The translations under genes and the position numbers were made by a program. The notes beneath the pieces are model-generated. The model was not told where the DNA came from. It did not search any database and saw only the letters and a list, made by a program, of their open reading frames with translations. A stretch of DNA of 64,000 bases from Blautia sp. (GTDB taxonomy: Bacteria; Bacillota; Clostridia; Lachnospirales; Lachnospiraceae): NCBI GenBank assembly GCA_017475035.1, contig JAFVGK010000117.1, positions 1 to 64,000 of the forward strand, given 5' to 3'. The stretch's first letter is position 1. Each line of letters begins with the position of its first letter. Shown one piece after another: positions 8,887-16,361 of this stretch.

Positions 8887-9960
8887 TTAGAACAGATCGT
8901 CTACGTTCTCAGCAGTGCCGATGCAAGGAGCATTTCCGATCAGGCAGTTGTTATCGCCAACTACAAGATTTACAGCCTCATATCCGGGAGCTGCGCCATT
9001 GTCAGAAAGGTCAGAGCCCTGGCCTACTTCAACGCCGGTAAGGACATCATATGCGCACAGGCAGGCAACATAACCGGAGAGAGCCGGATCCCATGTGGTA
9101 ACAGAGTAAATCTGGCCGGCCTTCAGCTCTTCTGCATAAGAAGAAGGAACGCCTGCTGCGATAATCTTGACCTGGTCTTCCAGACCAAGCTCTACAACAG
9201 CCTGGGACACGCCGCCGGCATCAGTGGAGCAGTGGCAGATGAAGCCAACCAGATCCGGATTGCTCTTAAGAACCTGCTTTGCCTGCTCATAAGCGGTAGT
9301 GGTGGATTCCTGAGACTCGCAGGTCGGAACCTCATCGTTAATCAGCTCAAGGCCGGGAGCCTGCTCTTTCAGGTATGCATATTCAGCATTTGCATAGTCC
9401 ATATGTGTAATGGAAGTGGTGTAGCCGACCATGATGGCATATTTGCCTTCGCCGCCGGTAGACTCGATCAGAGCGTTCGCCATAGCCTCAGCATACTGCT
9501 CGGTGTTGAAAGCCTCGGTGTCATACAGGCAGTTCGTCAGGTTGGAAGCTTCATGTCCGATCACGACAACGCCGCTGTCGAGAGCGTTCGCGAAGGACTC
9601 CTCTAATGCGCTGGCATCATTCGGAACAATGATGATCGCGTCATAATCCTGGGTCAGAAGAGAATCAATGATCTCAAGCTGGGAAGCAGCGTCTGTGGTA
9701 GCCGGGAACTGTACTGTCGCGTCAATGCCATAGTCCTCACCGAACTTTGTCACGCCCTCTTCCAGGCGGGAGAACCACTCAGCAACACCCTTCACGACGA
9801 CAGCCATTTTGAACTCAGAAGGATCCTTTTCCGAAACAAAATCTGCCGGATCATAACCGTTCTTAACCTCATAGCCCTCGGGAAGTGCCATAACGCTGAC
9901 ACTCATTGCTGCTGCCATAGCGACCGCCAAGACTGATGCAACGACTTTCCTTAATTTCAT
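8887..9960 (-). CDS. Sugar ABC transporter substrate-binding protein (RbsB-like)
   Basis: Extracellular sugar-binding protein of 357 residues and first gene of the rare-ketose operon. The N-terminus (MKLRKVVASVLAVAMAAAMS) is a signal peptide; no clear lipobox Cys is seen. The mature part is a type I periplasmic-binding fold with FKMAVVVKGVAEWFSRLEEG near residue 50, the ligand-loop segment YDAIIIVPNDASALEESF, and DPALSGYVACLCAYDVL toward the end. It feeds the two RbsC permeases and the RbsA ATPase downstream. A strong promoter lies about 230 bases upstream. Confidence 0.92.
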   Translation of the reverse strand: MKLRKVVASVLAVAMAAAMSVSVMALPEGYEVKNGYDPADFVSEKDPSEFKMAVVVKGVAEWFSRLEEGVTKFGEDYGIDATVQFPATTDAASQLEIIDSLLTQDYDAIIIVPNDASALEESFANALDSGVVVIGHEASNLTNCLYDTEAFNTEQYAEAMANALIESTGGEGKYAIMVGYTTSITHMDYANAEYAYLKEQAPGLELINDEVPTCESQESTTTAYEQAKQVLKSNPDLVGFICHCSTDAGGVSQAVVELGLEDQVKIIAAGVPSSYAEELKAGQIYSVTTWDPALSGYVACLCAYDVLTGVEVGQGSDLSDNGAAPGYEAVNLVVGDNNCLIGNAPCIGTAENVDDLF

Positions 9961-10195
9961 CTGGATGTCCTCCTTAATAGAAAAATGTGGTTTTTGTATA
10001 TCAAAAGGCCGCGCGCTGCAAGCCTGATGATTCTGTCCGGACCGGCTTCAGATCGAGCCGGCATTACAGCATATTGAACAAAAAAGCAGCCAACCCGGAA
10101 TAGATAGTATCCGAAACGAGCACAATCCGTTGCTTTTCTGCAACCGGAAATCTGTGCATCATCAGATTTCTTTTCTTGGGTAATCCTTTACTCAC

Positions 10196-10223
10196 ATTAT
10201 ACATGTTGTATCTCTGTTGTCAA
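10196..10223 (-). promoter_or_regulatory. Sigma-A promoter of the rare-ketose operon
   Basis: On the minus strand TTGACA (10218-10223) and TATAAT (10196-10201) are 16 bases apart, both at full consensus. Transcription would start near 10189 and leave a leader of about 230 bases before the binding-protein gene. That leader includes a GAAATCTG/CAGATTTC hairpin at 10147-10170. Confidence 0.8.
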
Positions 10224-10301
10224 TAGTTTTTCACAATTCTGCTTTTTCCACAAATTCAGATCATATTTTTTGTGCAAAATTATCAGTGGGTCAAAGTGGA
10301 C

Positions 10302-10329
10302 TTTACATTTATCGTGAATTGGATATAAT
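10302..10329 (+). promoter_or_regulatory. Sigma-A promoter of the kinase/aldolase unit
   Basis: TTTACA at 10302-10307 and TATAAT at 10324-10329, with a 16-base spacer. It is divergent from the promoter at 10196-10223, about 80 bases away, so one regulator could act on both. The leader of about 235 bases contains R1 copy 2. Confidence 0.75.
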
Positions 10330-10468
10330 TAGAAATGAAAGAGATTTACGGAAGCGGCTTTGTGACATGACTTCATGCACTGCGGGAACAGATTTTTTGT
10401 ATCATTATACAACACGTCCTCTGCACGGTTTGAAAATCGTATCCCCTTTGGAAATCACATGATCATAA

Positions 10469-10568
10469 AGACTTATTGTTCCTACGGCTGTGTTTTTTGC
10501 AGGCGTGGCTGCAAAATAGTCATCCGTGGTCTTGAGTCAATGTATAGCACTTCTTTTTGGAAGGAGGA
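10469..10568 (+). repeat. R1 repeat upstream of the rhamnulokinase-like gene (copy 2)
   Basis: CCACGG-type copy with worn outer stem: CTACGGCTG, a T-run, GCAGGCGTGG, then TAGTCATCCGTGG, GAGTCAA and the ribosome binding site AAGGAGG. It ends six bases before the start codon at 10574. Confidence 0.8.
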
Positions 10569-10573
10569 AAGAC

Positions 10574-11938
10574 ATGAACGCATCCAATGATGTCAGGAAT
10601 GAAAAGCCGGCCGGCGTTCCCTGTTATTTATCCATTGATATCGGCTCTATCTCCGGGCGCCACATTGTTGGATGGATGGAGAGCGGGGAATTGCGGCAGC
10701 GGGAGATCTATCGCTTTTCCAATGCTTCTATGAAACAGGACGGACATCGGATCTGGGATATCGACCATCTGTTTGAAGAAGTGATCAACGGAATCCGCAA
10801 AGCATTCTCGGAATTTCCGGAAATCCGTTCCTTATCGGTGGATACCTGGGGCGGGGACTATGTTCTGCTTCGCGGGGATCAGGAGATCCGTCCCTGCTTT
10901 ACGTACCGGGATTTCCGTACGGAAGAAGCTGTCCGGGAAGTACATAAGCTCGTCCCTTTTTCTGAAATCTATCGCCGGACCGGCTATCAGTTCGGCCCTT
11001 ACAACACGATTTATCAGCTCTACAGCGATAAGCTCATGGGACGCCTCGAAGGAGCGACGGATTTTTTGATGATGCCGGAGTATCTTTTGTATCGTCTCAG
11101 CGGCGTCAAGAAAAAAGAAGCGACCGACAATTCAACCACCAGTCTCGTAAACCCGCGCACGGGACAGTTTGACCTGGAGCTTGTACGCATGCTGGATCTG
11201 CCGGAGCATCTGTTTCCAAAGCTTTATTCTCCCGGAACGGTGCTCGGCCCTCTTCGTCCGGAGATCGCAAAAGAAACAGGGGGGAACTGCCCGGTTATCC
11301 TGTGCGCAACCCACGATACGCAAAGCGCCGTCAGCGCGATCCCTATGGAAGACGACCAGATCTACATTTCTTCCGGCACCTGGTCGCTGCTGGGGGTTAA
11401 GCTGGATCACGCCATCACAAGCGAGGAAGGCGCTGCGGCCGGCTTTTCCAACGAAGTCGGGCTGGAGTACAATTGCTACCTCACAAACATTCCGGGAATG
11501 TGGGTGCCCGAGCAGCTTCGCCGGGAATTATGCCCGGGTAAGGATTACAGCCGGATCGTGGCCGAAGCCGAGGCGAGCGCCTGCAATTCTATTTTTGACC
11601 CGGCGCTGCCCCGTTTTAATGCTCCGGACAGCATGTCCCGTGAAATATATGAGGATCTGAAAGCCCGCAGGGCAGGAAAACTGCCTGAAAATACCGGTGA
11701 TTATTTTTGTTGCGCTTACCATTCCCTTGCAGACTGCTACCGGCGGTCTATCCAAAGTCTGGAGAAAGTAACCGGGCAAAACTACAAAAAGATTTATATC
11801 ACGGGAGGCGGGGCCAAAAACGACTTTCTGAACAGACTGACAGAAGATTATACCGGAAAAGAAGTAGTCGCCTGTCCGTTTGAAGCAACCTCCGCGGGAA
11901 ACCTGCTGCTGCAATGGAAGGTCGATCAATCCCTGTAA
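10574..11938 (+). CDS. Rhamnulokinase-family FGGY carbohydrate kinase
   Basis: Cytoplasmic sugar kinase of 454 residues. RhaB-type marks are DIGSISGRHIVGW near residue 20, SVDTWGGDYVLL near residue 77, CATHDTQSAV with the catalytic-base Asp, SSGTWSLLG for the nucleotide site and ITGGGAKNDFL near the C-terminus. RhaB phosphorylates L-rhamnulose, and relatives act on L-fuculose and other ketoses at C1. No rhamnose or fucose isomerase is in the window. The next gene is a class II aldolase that would split a ketose 1-phosphate, and the divergent operon supplies a transporter and a ketose 3-epimerase. Substrate is therefore uncertain. The start at 10574 follows AAGGAGG in an R1 element. Confidence 0.85.
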   Translation: MNASNDVRNEKPAGVPCYLSIDIGSISGRHIVGWMESGELRQREIYRFSNASMKQDGHRIWDIDHLFEEVINGIRKAFSEFPEIRSLSVDTWGGDYVLLRGDQEIRPCFTYRDFRTEEAVREVHKLVPFSEIYRRTGYQFGPYNTIYQLYSDKLMGRLEGATDFLMMPEYLLYRLSGVKKKEATDNSTTSLVNPRTGQFDLELVRMLDLPEHLFPKLYSPGTVLGPLRPEIAKETGGNCPVILCATHDTQSAVSAIPMEDDQIYISSGTWSLLGVKLDHAITSEEGAAAGFSNEVGLEYNCYLTNIPGMWVPEQLRRELCPGKDYSRIVAEAEASACNSIFDPALPRFNAPDSMSREIYEDLKARRAGKLPENTGDYFCCAYHSLADCYRRSIQSLEKVTGQNYKKIYITGGGAKNDFLNRLTEDYTGKEVVACPFEATSAGNLLLQWKVDQSL

Positions 11939-12001
11939 AAACCTGTCCGGTCAGGCAAAACAACGGCTCATCAGACACAGAGCCGGCATAAATACGACGC
12001 C

Positions 12002-12037
12002 GTAAACGAACAAAATGCAGACATTTTGTTCGTTTAC
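12002..12037. repeat. Perfect 16-bp-arm palindrome between kinase and aldolase
   Basis: GTAAACGAACAAAATG and its exact complement flank a 4-base loop. No T-run follows, so a simple terminator is unlikely. The arm resembles the sequence at 4988-5020, suggesting a dispersed repeat or an operator shared by the two ketose operons. Confidence 0.6.
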
Positions 12038-12070
12038 TATACAATAAACAATATATTTGCGATAAAAAAC

Positions 12071-12172
12071 GGAGACATATTTTGCCCACGGCTGCGTTTT
12101 TTGCAGGCGTGGCTGCAAAAAACGCAGCCGTGGGCATTGAGTCAAAGTACAAAACTTCATTTTGTGAGGAGG
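12071..12172 (+). repeat. R1 repeat upstream of the aldolase gene (copy 3)
   Basis: CCACGG-type copy in which the interior has become a near-perfect inverted repeat: CCCACGGCTGCG, T-run, GCAG, loop, CTGC, A-run, CGCAGCCGTGGG. It keeps GAGTCAA, the CAAAACTTCATTTTG hairpin and GAGGAGG, and ends nine bases before the aldolase start. Confidence 0.85.
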
Positions 12173-12181
12173 AAACATCAT

Positions 12182-12841
12182 ATGTTAGAAGAACTTAAAA
12201 GCGCAGTGATCCAGATTGGCAGACAGGCACAAAGAGATGGGCTTTGCAAGCATAAATCCGGGAATTTTTCCGCCCGCGACGCCGAGACCGGCTATTTTGT
12301 TATTACGCCCTCTGCAGTCGACCGCGAGGTACTGACTCCCGAAGACATGATCGTGATGGATGTGGACTGCCATGTGATTGAATACCGCAAAGGTCTTCGT
12401 CCAAGCAGTGAGTCCCTCATGCACGCCGCTGTTTACCGTTCCAGGCCGGAGCTGCGCGGGATCGTCCACACCCACTCCAAATACGCCACCGTATTCGCCA
12501 CCTTAGGCAGAGCGATTCCTCCCATGGTGAACGAAATGATGGCTTTGAACAATAAAGACTTCTATATCCGCGTCGCCGAATATGGCCGTGCCGGAACCAG
12601 ACAGCTCGCCGATAATGTAGCGGCCGCGCTGAAAGACGCAGACTGTGCCCTTATGTACGCTCACGGAGCCATCGCGGTAGATGCGCAGAATATCGAAGGA
12701 GCATACCTGAAAGCCTGCTATATTGAAGAAATGGCCGAGGTTTACCATCACGTCCTCGCAATCAGCCAGGGAAAGGAAGCTCCGATCCTTCCTTTCGAAG
12801 AGCTGCACGACTGGGGATATCCTGAGGAAATAAAGTTCTGA
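12182..12841 (+). CDS. Class II aldolase (L-fuculose/L-rhamnulose-phosphate aldolase family)
   Basis: A 219-residue zinc-dependent aldolase that would split a ketose 1-phosphate into dihydroxyacetone phosphate and an aldehyde. FucA-family marks are KSGNFSARD near residue 25, the catalytic Glu in RPSSESLMHAAVY, the zinc ligands in HTHSKYATVF near residue 97 and the third His in MYAHGAIAVD near residue 160. It follows the RhaB-like kinase in the same direction, giving a kinase-then-aldolase route. The start at 12182 has GAGGAGG from an R1 repeat; the open frame further upstream lies inside hairpins and is not expected to be translated. Confidence 0.88.
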   Translation: MLEELKSAVIQIGRQAQRDGLCKHKSGNFSARDAETGYFVITPSAVDREVLTPEDMIVMDVDCHVIEYRKGLRPSSESLMHAAVYRSRPELRGIVHTHSKYATVFATLGRAIPPMVNEMMALNNKDFYIRVAEYGRAGTRQLADNVAAALKDADCALMYAHGAIAVDAQNIEGAYLKACYIEEMAEVYHHVLAISQGKEAPILPFEELHDWGYPEEIKF

Positions 12842-12848
12842 AAATGCC

Positions 12849-13263
12849 CGACCTGTGAGGTAACCGTAAGGATGCGAGTTTTGACTGGAGTTATCCGGGC
12901 AGAACATCGCATCCTTACAAGACACCCATTAACAAAATGAGCAAAATGCCGATGCGCGGCAGCTACATAAAGAGCAGCGCGGATTTTGCGAATATCGTTG
13001 GTATCGGTCACTTTAGCATCGGTGACAATGAAGCATGCAGTGATTTAAACGTGAGAATTGCTCCATTTATTATCGTGGCAATTCTTAGGATTGAGTCATA
13101 AATTACTATCCCGAATTTCTTGTCTTTTTGTCCGGGAGCATACCTCAAAAATCAGTTACATAGCCCGCTATGCGCCTGATTTTTGAGGTTCACTCCCAAA
13201 CAAAAATCCTGCGTTATTCGTGACATTTATTTCTGACTCTATCCTTAGTGACCGCACAGGTCG
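12849..13263. mobile_element. R4 MITE-like element, long copy carrying an R3 element
   Basis: The ends are inverted repeats, CGACCTGTG at 12849 and CACAGGTCG at 13255-13263. The left part matches the compact R4 at 56503-56602 (GTAAGnATGCGA, TGACTGGA, GGCAGAACATC, GGTATCGGTCACTT). The right end matches again as AGTGACCGCACAGG. Between them are about 100 bases of unrelated sequence and a complete R3. No transposase is present. It fills the gap between the aldolase and the RNA-repair genes. Confidence 0.65.
13087..13245. mobile_element. R3 palindromic MITE-like element, full copy
   Basis: The 159-bp element has inverted ends AGGATTGAGTCA and TGACTCTATCCT and long imperfect arms meeting at CTCAAAAATCAG / CTGATTTTTGAG, so the whole unit can fold into one hairpin. 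A deleted copy lies at 40461-40564. It has no coding capacity and sits inside R4. Confidence 0.75.
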
Positions 13264-13289
13264 AAAACGTTCCAAAAAAAACCAGACCC

Positions 13290-14462
13290 CTATGTGCAAA
13301 CCCATTCTACCTTCTGTGCCTCATCCGGTGCAGGAAGGGTCATTTTCCGCAGCATTCCGGCAACGATATCTTCCGGAACCGCGTCTGTTCTGCCCATGTT
13401 CTGCGCTGTCCGCGTTTCCTCATCCGCTTCCAGATAAACAATCCGCACTCTTGCGCCATATCTCTCAAACAGCCTGATCAGCTTCTGCCTTGTATCCTTC
13501 GTCAGGTTCGTTGCATTCCAGATGAATGGCTGCTTTTTTCGAAGATACTCTCTTGCGCGCTCCTGTGCCGTCCGGATTACTTCGCCCTGATTATCTGTCG
13601 GTTTGATCTTAAGCTCTGCTCTGATCCCATCCAGTGATACCATCTGCATATCCGGATGGTTCCGTCGTATCCAGGTATCCTTGCCTGTTCCCGGCAGTCC
13701 GGAAACCATGATGACCTCTCCCCAGGTATCATCATAGAGCGTCTGATCCGGCTGCACATTTCTTCCGGACAGATAGGCGTATTTCACGGTGCTGTCGGGA
13801 AAAGGATAGGGTCCGTAAAGGCATCCGGCTTCCTCTGCCATCATTCTTGCCAACTCAATCTGCATCTGCCCGGTATACATATCGTCCGCAATTCTGCCTC
13901 TGACATCTGCTTCAGCCAGCATGCAAAGCAAATGCCATGAAAAGTCCATTCCCGGCTCGCTGACAGCCGCAGTCTTTCTGACGATCCGCATCGGCTCTTC
14001 CTGATCCATCAGGAAGACAGGAAGCATATGGTAACGAATCAAGGCGCAGACTGTTTCCCGGAACAACATCATTTCCTGCGTTCCGCAAATACCACAGTCC
14101 TTCCAAAGGTATTTCCGGACAATCCGGCTGCCGGTCAGGCTATGTTGAGGAGACACCCACCTTCCGTCTTCCAGCCTTGTTGTCTTTACCTTCCCGATGT
14201 CATGGAGAAGCGCGGCCAGAAACAATTCTGTTTTCTGACTGCCGGACAGTTCCTGAAACGAAGGAAGCCTGACCAGTTCCCGGCAGACCATCCGTGTATG
14301 CGTGTATACATCACCCTCGCCATGGAAAACCGGATTCTGCTGTGTAACCTTCATACGCGCAAAGCCGGAGCCGGCCAGGAGCTGATCGATCCGGCTCCAT
14401 GGTATTTCCTCTGCCGGTGAAACCGGTATGCAGCTTTCAAGTTCCCCTATGAATCCCATCAT
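13290..14462 (-). CDS. HD-domain / polynucleotide kinase fusion (RNA repair)
   Basis: A cytoplasmic protein of 390 residues with two parts. The N-terminal half is an HD phosphohydrolase (ALLHDIGKV near residue 86 and IRYHMLP near residue 140, with AEADVRGR). The C-terminal half is a P-loop polynucleotide-kinase domain with GLPGTGKDTW near residue 255 and the LID-like RTAQNMGRTD. Such HD-PNK proteins are known from the Deinococcus DRB0098/DRB0094 RNA-repair cluster, where end-healing activities prepare termini for ligation. The next gene upstream encodes the RNA ligase, 96 bases away. An ATG at 14462 is preferred because AAGGGGG lies five bases before it. Confidence 0.85.
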   Translation of the reverse strand: MMGFIGELESCIPVSPAEEIPWSRIDQLLAGSGFARMKVTQQNPVFHGEGDVYTHTRMVCRELVRLPSFQELSGSQKTELFLAALLHDIGKVKTTRLEDGRWVSPQHSLTGSRIVRKYLWKDCGICGTQEMMLFRETVCALIRYHMLPVFLMDQEEPMRIVRKTAAVSEPGMDFSWHLLCMLAEADVRGRIADDMYTGQMQIELARMMAEEAGCLYGPYPFPDSTVKYAYLSGRNVQPDQTLYDDTWGEVIMVSGLPGTGKDTWIRRNHPDMQMVSLDGIRAELKIKPTDNQGEVIRTAQERAREYLRKKQPFIWNATNLTKDTRQKLIRLFERYGARVRIVYLEADEETRTAQNMGRTDAVPEDIVAGMLRKMTLPAPDEAQKVEWVCT

Positions 14463-14558
14463 GTCCACCCCCTTGCTGAGATTCCGGTTTTACACATTTC
14501 AGTTTTCACCTGATATTCCCGCTGACAAGGCATGAATAACTCTTTGCAGGGAAACCTC

Positions 14559-15353
14559 TTACTGAAACAGGCTGTCTGTCGGCACCGCAAGCTGATTGGG
14601 GATAATCGGCTTATCGATCCAATGGATCTCAGAGAAATCGACGCATTGCAGAAAAGCAGCCCGGACATATTTCATCCGGTCTGCAACCTGCCCGTTTTCT
14701 TCAACCTTGATGTAGAGACCCTCCATCAAGCCTGATGTTTCTGTTTCCCTGCAGTTCCGTTCCGGATCCAGTCCCAGTTTAACGGCCGCGTCCCAAAGAT
14801 TCTGCCTCTGGTTTCCGGTGACGTACCCCGACTGTCCCAGAAGCTCCAGCATTTCTTCTTTACTTGTATAATATCCGCTGCCGAGCACAGGGACAGAAAC
14901 AACAGGCACTTCCTTCAGCATCTTATGCCTTGTCGGGGTATCCAGGAATATACCCGTTTCACGGTCAAGAATATCAAACTCCAGAAAATAATGAGGAAGG
15001 GCGTCATAAAAAATCGTATGCTTTGCGTACATCCATTCGCCATACATAATGTACTTTGTTCCCAGCACGTCAAAGAACTCATCCCTGTGCGCCATTGCCC
15101 ATTGCTTCATCAGATTGTAATGCCGCTCCCGATATCCGCCGGTCAGATAATGACCGCGGCTTTGCAGCAGGAGCCCTCCGTCAGCATCGAAGGAAACTGC
15201 CGTATTTGCGCCGTCACATTTTTCTTCTATCACCAGGTGCCTGTCCTTAATGAATTCAAACGGAATCTGCCTCAGATCCTCATCCCCGGGCTGAAGGCGT
15301 GATCCTTCGATATGCGGGGTCCGGGGATATTTGTGTATTGTGAATAAATCCAT
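14559..15353 (-). CDS. RNA ligase family protein (DRB0094/Rnl-like)
   Basis: An ATP-dependent nucleotidyltransferase-type ligase of 264 residues. The adenylated lysine is Lys45 in motif I, EEKCDGANTAVSF. Motif III-like YGEWMYAKHTIFY lies near residue 125, motif IV is MEGLYIKVE near residue 213 and motif V is DRMKYVR near residue 228. It would seal 5'-phosphate/3'-hydroxyl RNA ends. It is the first gene of a two-gene unit with the HD-polynucleotide kinase. Its ribosome binding site GGAGGAG comes from R1 copy 4a, the most divergent of the family. RtcB, a different kind of RNA ligase, is encoded at 33.1 kb. Confidence 0.88.
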   Translation of the reverse strand: MDLFTIHKYPRTPHIEGSRLQPGDEDLRQIPFEFIKDRHLVIEEKCDGANTAVSFDADGGLLLQSRGHYLTGGYRERHYNLMKQWAMAHRDEFFDVLGTKYIMYGEWMYAKHTIFYDALPHYFLEFDILDRETGIFLDTPTRHKMLKEVPVVSVPVLGSGYYTSKEEMLELLGQSGYVTGNQRQNLWDAAVKLGLDPERNCRETETSGLMEGLYIKVEENGQVADRMKYVRAAFLQCVDFSEIHWIDKPIIPNQLAVPTDSLFQ

Positions 15354-15361
15354 AAATGATC

Positions 15362-15457
15362 ACTCCTCCTATAACGCACGTTATAGATTGTGACTTACTG
15401 TCCGGATGACTATTTTGTACCCTATCGCGCTGCGCGCTCTAGGACAAAATATGTCTC
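15362..15457 (-). repeat. R1 repeat, divergent type, upstream of the RNA ligase (copy 4a)
   Basis: It keeps GGAGACATATTTTG, CAAAATAGTCATCC and the final GGAGGAG but replaces the stems: TGTCC pairs with GGACA, and the hairpin before the ribosome binding site is CTATAAC/GTTATAG instead of CAAAAC/GTTTTG. These are compensatory changes. Confidence 0.85.
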
Positions 15458-15500
15458 CTCCCAAAAAGAAGTTTTGTACGCTGACTCAATGACCACATAT
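15455..15500 (-). repeat. R1 repeat, 3' half only (copy 4b)
   Basis: It carries the TTGAGTCAGC, CAAAACTTC hairpin and GGGAGGAG end, joined head-to-tail to copy 4a through a shared GGAG. Confidence 0.75.
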
Positions 15501-15510
15501 GTAATGTGCA

Positions 15511-15542
15511 TTTCGCGAAATAAAGTATCATATTTCGCGAAA
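15511..15542 (+). promoter_or_regulatory. Tandem TTTCGCGAAA boxes upstream of the LytTR regulator
   Basis: Two identical palindromes, at 15511-15520 and 15533-15542, are 22 bases apart, about -99 and -77 from the predicted transcription start. Two-turn spacing is typical of LytTR-family sites. A similar pair lies before the GH43 gene (56388-56418), which suggests autoregulation or cross-control. Confidence 0.6.
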
Positions 15543-15579
15543 TAAATCAAACCTATGACTTCTCTTCATTTTTCCACAG

Positions 15580-15608
15580 ATGACAACATAAAGCAAATGT
15601 GCTATCCT
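15580..15608 (+). promoter_or_regulatory. Predicted promoter of two-component system 1
   Basis: ATGACA at 15580-15585 and TATCCT at 15603-15608 are 17 bases apart. Both hexamers are imperfect. The regulator start codon is 47 bases downstream. Confidence 0.5.
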
Positions 15609-15654
15609 GTTATACGATAATCGATCAGTAATCGGAAAGGGGGACGCACATCTT

Positions 15655-16359
15655 ATGCTTCGTATTGCCATCGTGGAAGATGAAAAACAATACTCAGATG
15701 GGCTTTTCGATTTTTCCAAACGCTATGCAGCTCAGAAAGGGGAGGAAATCCAGCCTTTTATCTTTTGTAACGGCTTTGATTTTCTGGAAAATTATCACGC
15801 CGACTATGATCTTGTATTCATGGATATCGCCATGCCCCACATGGATGGAATGACCTGTGCCCGCCGGCTGAGGGATCTGGATGAAAATGTCATTCTGATC
15901 TTCATCACCAGCATGGCTCAGTATGCGATCAAGGGATATGAGGTGGACGCCTTCGACTTTCTGGTAAAGCCTGTCGCTTATCCTCTGTTTGCCGCAAAGC
16001 TTGACAAAGTTCTGCGCAGCCTGAAAAAGCGCGAGACCTCCACTTATCCTGTGAACTGTGAGCAGGGGCTCATCGTGCTGGATGTGCGGGCGATTACTTT
16101 CATCGAAGTTTTCAATCACGCCCTTGTCTTTCACACGACAGAGAAAGCTTACGAAACCTATGGCAAATTGAGCACGCTCGAAGAAGACGAACGCTTTTCC
16201 TCTTTTCTTAAAATCGGGAAAAGCCACCTGGTCAACTGCCGGTATGTCACGGCAGTCGGAGAGTCTGTGCTGACAGTCAATGGCGTTTCCCTGCCGCTCG
16301 CCCGCAGAAGAAGAAAAGCATGCCTGGAGAAGATGGCAGGCATCATCGGAGGTCTATGA
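15655..16359 (+). CDS. LytTR-family response regulator (AgrA-like)
   Basis: A 234-residue regulator with an N-terminal receiver domain (acidic pocket VEDE at residues 7-10, phospho-acceptor Asp57 in FMDIAMP, Lys in FLVKPV near residue 105). The C-terminal LytTR DNA-binding domain covers about 130-230 and includes the typical FLKIGKSHLVNCRYV. LytTR proteins bind direct repeats two helical turns apart and activate promoters with poor -35 boxes. It overlaps or abuts the GHKL kinase gene that follows, and the next transcription unit is a permuted GH3 with a candidate tandem site in its promoter. The start follows AAAGGGGG. Confidence 0.92.
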   Translation: MLRIAIVEDEKQYSDGLFDFSKRYAAQKGEEIQPFIFCNGFDFLENYHADYDLVFMDIAMPHMDGMTCARRLRDLDENVILIFITSMAQYAIKGYEVDAFDFLVKPVAYPLFAAKLDKVLRSLKKRETSTYPVNCEQGLIVLDVRAITFIEVFNHALVFHTTEKAYETYGKLSTLEEDERFSSFLKIGKSHLVNCRYVTAVGESVLTVNGVSLPLARRRRKACLEKMAGIIGGL

Positions 16360-16361
16360 TC

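Noticed and set aside
12026-12181. Upstream extension of the aldolase frame
   Set aside because: The extra 52 codons read through the palindrome and R1 hairpins, and GAGGAGG marks the start at 12182.
13087-13245. R3 palindrome considered as an insertion sequence
   Set aside because: 159 bp cannot encode a transposase; at most it is a MITE-like derivative.
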